A DNA stretch of 64,000 nucleotides from Utricularia gibba (taxonomy: Eukaryota > Streptophyta > Magnoliopsida > Lamiales > Lentibulariaceae): NCBI GenBank assembly GCA_002189035.1, contig NEEC01000002.1, forward strand, positions 1,426,001 to 1,490,000. Reading direction: 5' to 3'. Positions 57,106 to 64,000 of the stretch are shown here, in pieces. The notes beneath the pieces are model-generated. The model made no database searches. It saw only the letters and a program-made list of their open reading frames with translations, and had not been told where the DNA came from. The stretch's first letter is position 1. Each line of letters begins with the position of its first letter. Both the position numbers and the translations under genes were made by a program.

Positions 57106-57659
57106 TTGGAAGTCAGTGTGCTGCTGAATGATCAAGCTTTCTTTCTGCACATGTTTATTTATAGTCAAGTTGGATGGGTATATGTACTTCGTGCGCTATC
57201 TGCCCTGCTCTTTATATCAAATTCCTTCCTGTCAACAAAACCGTAATTGCCTGCTACCGTTGCCTTTAACATATTTTTTACTAGGCTTATTTGTAGTTAG
57301 AACAACTTGAAGTTGTAATGCCACGTGAGGTGGTTGGTCCATCAACGGCGGCGGAAGCCTACTCGTCGGCCGATGGACATGGCCGTCAGATGGTGAAGTT
57401 ACTAATTTTAGAACTTCCGAAGTAGATTTCAGAATGGTGCTCAACTTTTACCTGTCATTTCTGGAAGGGAAGAAACCTACTCGTTTCTTCTAGGTTTGAT
57501 ACATTGATCTCAGGATAATGGGGATGCTGACTTTCAATCATCTATCTCCTTCAGGTTGATGAACAAAGCAGCTTATAAGCTGTCTGGTAATGCAGTATTT
57601 TTTTTCAACAGAATGAAGGAAATGAAAGAGCAACCAGTGGTGTGTGTTTGTCTCTGCTC
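57106..57659. other. RAD23 3' UTR and spacer
   Basis: About 550 bp with no recognisable gene. An ATATTTTTTACTAGG A/T stretch near 57270 could hold polyadenylation signals. Confidence 0.35.
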
Positions 57660-57912
57660 TTGTGGCATATTAGCACCACTTTGTTGCCAGAGGTTTGATG
57701 TCAGCTGCCGATTAAGAACTATGATCATTTCCTTCTGTGATATCCAGGATTGCTCTCTAGCACATCCTTGAGCTCTTCCCATGCATCTCGCCTTGGCCAA
57801 AAGAAGCAGGGGCTCAAGGGTACACTGCCGTGGAGAGGCTCCTGTTGATCCAACCCAATTCCGATGTTTTTATCCATCCAGATGAACCTCATTACCAGCC
57901 TCGGCCTCAAGA
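57660..57912 (-). pseudogene. Remnant of plastid ribosomal protein PSRP-3 (cS23)
   Basis: On the minus strand, 57725-57988 includes [20 protein letters not shown] and [20 protein letters not shown], ending [11 protein letters not shown]. One frame over it continues [20 protein letters not shown] and WQQSGANM. Together they match the conserved C-terminal half of PSRP-3, a plastid-specific 30S ribosomal protein that is normally nuclear-encoded. A one-base loss at the CC/GG run near 57744-57746 separates the halves. No matching start or transit peptide was found upstream, and the second frame runs past the expected stop into unrelated residues (PQEQRQTHTTGC). I therefore call it a remnant, not a working gene. 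Confidence 0.65.
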
Positions 57913-58262
57913 TCGATCTTGCATCTTTTCCCACCATGTATTCCACCAAAATGATCACAAATTGCGCATTGCATCTTTTCCAACACACGACTTTAAGGTT
58001 GCAGAAAAACGTTTAGGAGCCGGGATGTCGGACATGAGACAGCTCTGGCTTATGCGGAAACTCCTCTCCCAATTCAAGGGGGTCTAATTACAAGCTTTTT
58101 CTGGGCTGGTTGGATTAGCCCTGCCGCAGTTATGATTGGCCCAAGTCATGTTCTGCGGTTGGACATTCTGCCACCTGGCGACAATACGATCATCAAGTTC
58201 ATTTCTACTGAGGCGCAGCATAAATTTAATGGAGTGAAACCGATCACATCCTTGCAGAGGCA
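57913..58262. other. Promoter and 5' UTR of the metallo-hydrolase-like gene
   Basis: About 350 bp. A TGGCCCAAG site-II-like element lies at about 58136-58144. No other gene was recognised. Confidence 0.35.
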
Positions 58263-59946
58263 ATGGCTGCCACCCTTAAATCTCCATTGTTCTTCAACTG
58301 CGAATCATCGAGTACAGTTCCCAGATACCCATTTTTGGCTTACCCGGGCTGTTCAATCCCAAAATCTAGGTTTCCTAAGTTGCAGCGCCCACCATCTTTC
58401 CGGTATAATTCCCCACAGTTTTGATGATCTGGGTATGCAAGTTTTCTCAGAAAGGTGAGTTCTTTTGTTGTGCAGGTTAAGAAAAGGACACTGTGCTGCG
58501 GTTTCTGAGGCAAACGCAGTAGTCACCAATGAGCTTTGCACTGATGATTTCAATCTTACGTATTTGGAGGTGGAATTAACCATTCTTTGTGTCTTCCATC
58601 TTCCATAATGGATAAGAACTGATGTTTTTCGGGCTTGAATCAGGGGAATAGCTGGTTATGGGAAGTAGGTGGAGCCAAAATATTGGTTGATCCAATCTTA
58701 GTAGGGAACCTGGATTTCGGAATTCCTTGGTTGTATGATGCCGCCAAGAAGTACCTCAAAACTTTCAAGGTTTCAGTTGAATGTTTATGCATAATGATGC
58801 TGTTCATTTTTGGATACCTTCGTTTATAGTGGATTCACCATGAAGTTCCATTAGGAGGACATTGTGCATGTTCTTAAATTATATTGCCTTTTGCTTCTTT
58901 GGGCTGCCAGTTCTCAGATTAACTGTCATCTGTGTAGCTTGATGATCTTCCTGAAATTGATTGCTTACTCATAACGCAAAGCCTGGACGATCACTGTCAC
59001 CTGAAAACTCTGAAGCCCCTTTCTGAGAAGAGACCGAACCTCCGAGTTGTTGCAACTCCAAACGCCAAGGGGCTGCTGGATCCTCTCTTCAGCAATGTGA
59101 GTTCCGAGCGTTTTGCTGATATCCTGTTCATCGTCCCAGAATGCTCGATACTCTGCAAGTCTATCTGTTTGACGTGCATTCATAGTTGTTCACAAATTTC
59201 AGGTTGCATATCTCGAACCAGGAGAGAGCACATATTTCCAGCAAAGCAATGGCTGTTCGGTTAAGATCCGAGCCACTCCAGGACCGGTTTTAGGACCTCC
59301 ATGGCAGCGCCCTGAGAACGGGTAAACTCTAAAGCTTGAAAACCACATCCAAGAACCACCATTTCTGCAAGTAGAGTTAACTTACTTCATTCAAAATGTT
59401 CTCCAGCTATCTTGTTACCTCTCCAGGCAACAACCTCACGCTTTACTATGAACCACACTGTGTTTACAACGAGACCCTTCTGGCACAAGAGCGTGCCGAT
59501 ATCGTCATCACACCGGTCATCAAACAACTCCTCCCGAACTTCACACTGGTCTCAGGGCAAGAGGATGCTGTTCGTCTTTCGAAGCTGCTGCAAGCCAAGT
59601 AAATCTCCATCTTCACTTGGCTTCTCAAGTGCAAGATAGCATCTGCAATGCATACTTTGTCACTTCCTTCTCTTTCAGGTACATAGTTCCTATGAAGAAC
59701 GGGGATCTTGATGCTCGGGGAATCCTTAGCAGCCTTGTTCGTTCCCAAGGCACTGTAGCATCCTTCAAGGCATGAGCTTCACTTTTCATGCACCAGGAGT
59801 AATCAACTAGAAAGCATGCTCATTTGCATCTGTGCTGTGTTATGCAGGAACTGTTGTCAAGAGAATTGCCAGGCATCAACGTACTTGATCCTTTGCCCGG
59901 AGTACCACTCACCATTAGTCCTCCCGCCATAGCTTCGCAGACATGA
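58263..59946 (+). CDS. Plastid-type metallo-beta-lactamase-fold protein (At1g29700-like)
   Basis: Eight exons: 58263-58402, 58476-58569, 58644-58769, 58938-59096, 59204-59322, 59407-59598, 59679-59769, 59848-59946, coding for 339 aa. Conserved stretches are LTYLEGNSWLWEVGG, ILVDPILVGNLDFGIPWLYD, DCLLITQSLDDHCHLKTLKP, PVLGPPWQRPENGY, ERADIVITPVIKQLLPNFTL and YIVPMKNGDLDARGIL. The SLDDHCH string corresponds to the metal-binding HxHxDH motif of MBL-fold hydrolases, with the first His replaced, so catalysis is uncertain. The N terminus is Ser/Pro-rich and transit-peptide-like. The last intron (59770-59847) has a GC donor, AAG|GCATGA; no GT is available and the GC-AG splice gives the conserved SFK-ELL junction. 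Confidence 0.9.
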
Positions 59947-60389
59947 GATCATGTACTAGCATCTGGGGGCATAATGGTACATTCCCATTTGTAAAAAATA
60001 ATTTGGAAATATTAATGCAATTTGAGGTAAATTACACATTTAAGCTTATTTTTTAATTAAAAAGGGGGCCCAGCGTAATAGGCCCATAACGTCTCTTTGC
60101 CGGAATTCAGACAAGAAGACACGATTTACAGACTGAAGTCACCGTGTGTCTCCACAAAGACATGCGCGCAAGATGTTGGAGAAATTGGGCCAGTTTTGGG
60201 CCCTGAATCTCGGGCCAGGGAGCCTATATTGGCCCATACATAATTAATATGTGCCGAATGGGCTCAGAAGTATGCCGGCCACTTAGATTCCTTTAGTATC
60301 CATCACACCATCGACGTCGACAATTGTGGCTTATCGACGAGTCCCAGGTTAGTGCTGGAACCCTAAATTTCTGTCACCGATTTGGCAGG
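59947..60389 (+). promoter_or_regulatory. PRP28 promoter rich in site-II (GGCCCA/TGGGCC) elements
   Basis: GGCCCA or TGGGCC type elements occur at about 60067-60072, 60081-60086, 60188-60193, 60198-60203 and 60231-60236, plus TGGGCT near 60258-60263. Such clustering is typical of growth-linked plant promoters. A possible 5' UTR intron (CAG|GTTAGT near 60349, acceptor near 60388) would lie directly before the ATG at 60390. Confidence 0.5.
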
Positions 60390-62486
60390 ATGAAGAGGGC
60401 TGCGGTGGATGGGCTGGAGAAGCCGGATGGAGCAAAGAAGCCTGTGTTTTTGACGAAAGAGGAGCGTCAAGCGCTTGCGCTACAACGTCGCGCGGAAGAA
60501 GTTGCAGAGCAAAGGCGCCGCGCGGCTTCTGATAAGAGCCGCGAGCGTGAGCACGATGGTGATCGAGGGCGAGACCGGGAGGGCGAGCGTCGGAATCGAG
60601 ACAAGGAGCGGGATAGGGATCGTGATCGTGATCGTGACCGGGAACGGGAGCGGGAGCGTGATTCGGAGCGTCGGAACCGCGAACGAGAACGTGAGGATGA
60701 TCACAAGGCCAAGGAACGTGCTCGTGTGGAAAAATTGGCAGAAAGGGAGCGCGAGACTGAGCTTGCTGCTATCAAGGAGCAGTACTTGGGTTCTAAGAAA
60801 CCTAAGAAGAGGGTGATTAAGCCCAGTGAAAAATTCAGATTCTCCTTCGATTGGGAAAACACTGAGGACACCTCCCGCGATATGAATTCCCTTTATCAAA
60901 ACCCACATGAGGCTCAGCCCCTTTTCGGACGAGGGTTTCGAGCTGGAATTGATCGAAGGGAGCAGAAAAAGCTCGCTGCCAAGAACGAAAAGGAGCTGCG
61001 GGAGGAGATACGCAAAAAAGAAGGTACGGCTGAGACCCGTGAAGAAGCTGATGCTCAGAAGAAGAAGGAGCAAGCTGCTGATCTATATGATACCTACGAT
61101 ATGAGGGTTGATCGTCATTGGTCGGAGAAGAAGTTGGAGGAAATGACAGAGAGAGATTGGCGAATATTCAGGGAAGATTTTAGCATCTCTTACAAGGGTT
61201 CAAAGCTTCCGTGCCCCATGAGGCAATGGGACGAAAGTGATTTGAGTCAAGAGTTGCTGAAGGCAGTAGAGAGGGCTGGATACAAAAAACCTTCTCCTAT
61301 CCAGATGGCTGCTATTCCTCTTGGGCTAAAGCAGCGTGATGTTATTGGGGTTGCCGAGACTGGGTCTGGTAAAACTGCTGCATTCGTTCTTCCCATGTTG
61401 GATTACATAACGAAGCTTCCTCCAATAAGTGAAGATAGAGAGGCCGAGGGTCCCTATGCAGTTGTAATGGCACCTACCAGAGAACTTGCCCAGCAGATTG
61501 AGGATGAGACAGTTAAATTTGCTCATTACTTGGGCATAAGGGTGGTCTCCATCGTTGGTGGGCAGTCTATTGAAGAACAGGGGTTTAGGATTCGGCAGGG
61601 ATGTGAGGTTGTGATTGCCACACCAGGTCGTTTGCTTGATTGCCTGGAGAGACGGTATGCTGTTCTCAACCAATGTAACTACGTTGTTCTCGATGAAGCC
61701 GATCGTATGATTGACATGGGATTCGAACCACAAGTTGTTGGAGTGCTAGAGGCAATGCCTTCAAGTAACCTGAAACCAGAGAATGAAGATGAAGAATTGG
61801 ATGAGAAAAAGAATTACAGAACAACTTACATGTTCAGTGCTACTATGCCACCAGCTGTGGAGCGCCTGGCAAGGAAGTATTTGAGGAATCCAGTCGTGGT
61901 AACCATTGGCACAGCAGGGAAGGCAACGGATTTGATCACCCAGCATGTAATGATGATGAAGGAGAATGACAAAATGGACAGATTGAGAAGGCTGCTGAAC
62001 GAACTTGAAGATAAAACTGCCATTGTGTTTGTCAACACGAAAAAGGTTGCTGACAATGTTACTAAAAATTTGGACAAGGAGGGCTACAGAGTGACTACAC
62101 TGCATGGTGGAAAGTCTCAAGATCAGAGAGAAATAAACCTGGAAGGCTTCAGAACAAAGAAATATAATGTATTAGTTGCCACAGATGTCGCGGGACGTGG
62201 CATAGACATCCCAGATGTTGCACATGTCATCAACTACGATATGCCTGGTAATATCGAGGCTTACACTCACCGCATTGGAAGAACAGGCCGTGCTGGGAAG
62301 AGTGGATTGGCCACCACATTCTTGACACTCCATGACACGGAAGTTTTCTATGATCTAAAGCAAATGCTGATTCAGAGCAACAGTCCTGTCCCTCCTGAAC
62401 TTTCCAGACATGAAGCTTCCAAGTTCAAGCCTGGCACGATCCCCGACAGGCCGCCACGGCGAAATGACACAGTATATGCTCATTGA
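60390..62486 (+). CDS. DEAD-box RNA helicase PRP28 / U5 snRNP 100 kDa homologue
   Basis: An intronless frame of 698 aa (start MKRAAVDGL at 60390). The N-terminal 130 residues are a highly charged, Arg/Asp/Glu-rich arm, [20 protein letters not shown], as in U5-100K and plant RH21. The helicase core has AETGSGKT (motif I), PTRELAQQI (Ia), TPGR (Ib), DEAD (II), SAT in YMFSATMPP (III), [19 protein letters not shown] (V) and [11 protein letters not shown] (VI). PRP28 swaps U1 for U6 at the 5' splice site during spliceosome activation. Ending with NDTVYAH is normal for plant RH21. The start at 60324 in the same frame would add a non-family extension, so the ATG at 60390 was chosen. Position-specific evidence is strong. 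Confidence 0.97.
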   Translation: MKRAAVDGLEKPDGAKKPVFLTKEERQALALQRRAEEVAEQRRRAASDKSREREHDGDRGRDREGERRNRDKERDRDRDRDRDRERERERDSERRNREREREDDHKAKERARVEKLAERERETELAAIKEQYLGSKKPKKRVIKPSEKFRFSFDWENTEDTSRDMNSLYQNPHEAQPLFGRGFRAGIDRREQKKLAAKNEKELREEIRKKEGTAETREEADAQKKKEQAADLYDTYDMRVDRHWSEKKLEEMTERDWRIFREDFSISYKGSKLPCPMRQWDESDLSQELLKAVERAGYKKPSPIQMAAIPLGLKQRDVIGVAETGSGKTAAFVLPMLDYITKLPPISEDREAEGPYAVVMAPTRELAQQIEDETVKFAHYLGIRVVSIVGGQSIEEQGFRIRQGCEVVIATPGRLLDCLERRYAVLNQCNYVVLDEADRMIDMGFEPQVVGVLEAMPSSNLKPENEDEELDEKKNYRTTYMFSATMPPAVERLARKYLRNPVVVTIGTAGKATDLITQHVMMMKENDKMDRLRRLLNELEDKTAIVFVNTKKVADNVTKNLDKEGYRVTTLHGGKSQDQREINLEGFRTKKYNVLVATDVAGRGIDIPDVAHVINYDMPGNIEAYTHRIGRTGRAGKSGLATTFLTLHDTEVFYDLKQMLIQSNSPVPPELSRHEASKFKPGTIPDRPPRRNDTVYAH

Positions 62487-62677
62487 TGATGTCACGGATT
62501 TTTCTCATGGAAGAAACCACCCTGAAATCCTGATATTCAACATTCTTGTCTGTTTGACAACATCTTTGTGCTTTTTGCTGTCTTGTTTATGAAACTGTTT
62601 TAGATCTGAAGGAAGGCACTGAGAATGCAACTTTTGGATTTGAGTAACTGTCAAAAAAGTGCATGAAATGCATGCAA

Positions 62678-64000
62678 CTACCCAGACCAGTCCACTATGG
62701 AAAGTGTTGCGTTGGAGTAAGTTCTCTTAAAGCTCAACAAATCAGAACAAAAATGATGCCTCGTCGCTGTGTTAAATTTTTCTTCATCAAGTGAAACTCT
62801 AACTTTTTCCAGATTTGGAGAACGCAGGACTACGAACTTGATGAACTTCGCCTCATTCGGCACATCATTTACGTCAAGGAAGTCCATCTCCTTCAACTGA
62901 GCAAAAATTATGGTGTTGTCATCCCAAACTTGCAAAGGGGCTTCGTTTTCTGGGTCTACCTGGGCATCGACATCGGCGCACTGCAAGAGAATGATAAAGT
63001 TGCTGTAACTGCAGAAAGGAAACCCACCATAACACAAAGAGTATGTATGCATATCTGTACTCTGATTTTTAGATATCTCAAATTTGGAGAATTCCTCAAC
63101 ATTTCGCACAAACCCAGAACTTGTTCAGCCACATCAAATTCAACTCCATACACCTGCATGTGCCATAAATGTTGATTCGCTACTGGATCAAGAGTGTGGT
63201 TTCTAGAGCAGTGGAGGCCATGAATGCCTCTACAGAGGTGCTGAAAAGAGGCGGTCATTGTGTCACATGCAATGTATTGTATGCTACAACAGAAGGGAAA
63301 CAAGTAATATGGTTTAGCAGAAAATTTGGCACTACCTGGAAGAATACACCTCCCAGAATAAGTCTCTCAAGCTTAGGGATGCTCTCAAAAAATGCATGAT
63401 AATTGCACTTTGAGCAGTTTGCATTGGGAATGTTGAAATCACCAGTATCAACTAGTATATTAGTCAAAGAGGGAGTCTTCTCCAAGCATATACTGCTAAA
63501 GTGACCTTCTACATTCAGGCATAAAAGGTTTTGTCCACGCACCTTCAAGTTCAGCGGATCATCATGAATCCCATAAACATCGAAGAACCTTGACAACTCG
63601 AGAGTTTCAAGAAAAGGGCAGCCTGAAAGAAGCCTCTCAAGATCTTTTTCGAAAAATAGAGCTTGTCTAAGCGCGAGGTATTTCAGGTGCAAAAATCCAT
63701 CGAAATTTGCAGAAACCTGCAAAGTACATCTAGCAAACTCCAGGTGTCTCAGATTACTGCAAGACAAGGTCTCGAGTGATATGTCGAACCAGTCAGCACC
63801 CCCTAGTTTAACAACCAACTCCCGAACATCTTTTGTTGAAGCTATGTAAACCCAAAGGCTAGCCAACGAAAAGAACTCCAAGTCCGAGCTTGAGAGCGAG
63901 AACTTGTGAAGAGAACCTTTATGATGCAGCAAAACGTAGGTTATGAAGTCGGCTGCGCGATTAGGTCCCAGGCGAGCCAAGCTGCGACGATCATATACAA
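62678..64000 (-). CDS. F-box/FBD/LRR-type protein, partial at the right edge
   Basis: Three 3'-terminal exons on the minus strand: 63336 to the window edge (at least 64000), 63061-63153, 62678-62980. They join in phase and end at the stop at 62678. The leftmost-visible part has repeats such as FSLSSSDLEFFSLASLWVYI, LSCSNLRHLEFARCTLQVSA and LHLKYLALRQALFFEKDLER, with SGCPFLETLELSRFF and KLERLILGGVFF. These are the degenerate LRRs of plant F-box/FBD-LRR proteins, which act in SCF ubiquitin ligases. The C-terminal exons (AKFIKFVVLRSPNLEKVRVS) resemble the FBD end. The F-box itself would lie right of the window, so its presence is inferred. The frame stays open to 64000, with no start codon in view. 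Confidence 0.78.

Overview
This is nuclear DNA from a flowering plant, most likely a eudicot. Almost every gene has GT-AG introns of about 70-300 bp with T-rich acceptors, and the gene set is plant specific: CONSTANS-like, RADIALIS-like, CLE peptide, BRUTUS, cytokinin IPT, CBSX, RABG3/Rab7 and CRK-type kinase genes. About 27 protein genes and three degenerate copies fit in 64 kb, intergenic gaps are short, and no intact transposon was recognised. That points to a gene-dense chromosome arm of a compact genome. The species cannot be named from this sequence.

Layout, left to right: first exon of a ZFPL1-like gene (-), BUB3 (+), divergent TFIIA-gamma (+), SAGA ADA1/HFI1 (+), a Pro-rich AGP-like ORF (+), CBSX (-), YIP4-type Golgi protein (-), RPS28 (+), NIPA-type Mg transporter (-), a six-cysteine secreted peptide (+), a CRK-type cyclin-dependent kinase (-), a small membrane protein (-), a small plant protein of unknown function (+), proteasome chaperone PAC2/PSMG2 (+), Rab7 (-), a receptor-like cytoplasmic-tail kinase (-), a weak F-box-like remnant (-), AP-3 sigma (+), RADIALIS-like MYB (+), a dead KNOLLE-type syntaxin (-), BRUTUS (+), a universal stress protein (+), adenylate IPT (-), an IST1-like ESCRT gene (+), an uncharacterised protein (+), a CLE peptide (+), a COL16-type B-box/CCT gene (-), RAD23 (+), a PSRP-3 remnant (-), a metallo-hydrolase-like gene (+), PRP28/U5-100K helicase (+) and a partial F-box/LRR gene (-).

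These are ordinary, mostly housekeeping genes that do not form an operon-like or cluster-like system. Several deal with endomembrane traffic (YIP4, Rab7, AP-3, IST1) or protein turnover (PAC2, RAD23, BRUTUS), but nothing shows this grouping is more than chance. Two divergent pairs share short promoters: ZFPL1-like/BUB3 and YIP4/RPS28.

The most useful observation is about sequence quality or very recent decay. Four otherwise well-conserved genes (CRK, the small membrane protein, COL16-like, RAD23) each need exactly one extra base, at or next to a short C/G run, to restore the conserved reading frame. This looks like homopolymer under-calling in the assembly. By contrast, the KNOLLE-like copy carries several shifts, a deletion and a stop and looks truly dead. 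Two introns use GC-AG boundaries with the same AG|GCATGA donor. I found no convincing undescribed system. The best candidates for new biology are the six-cysteine peptide at 15446-15846, the unknown protein at 49790-50659 and the CLE peptide at 51056-51313.

Exon coordinates were read by eye from splice consensus, frame closure and remembered family sequences; no alignment or database search was run.
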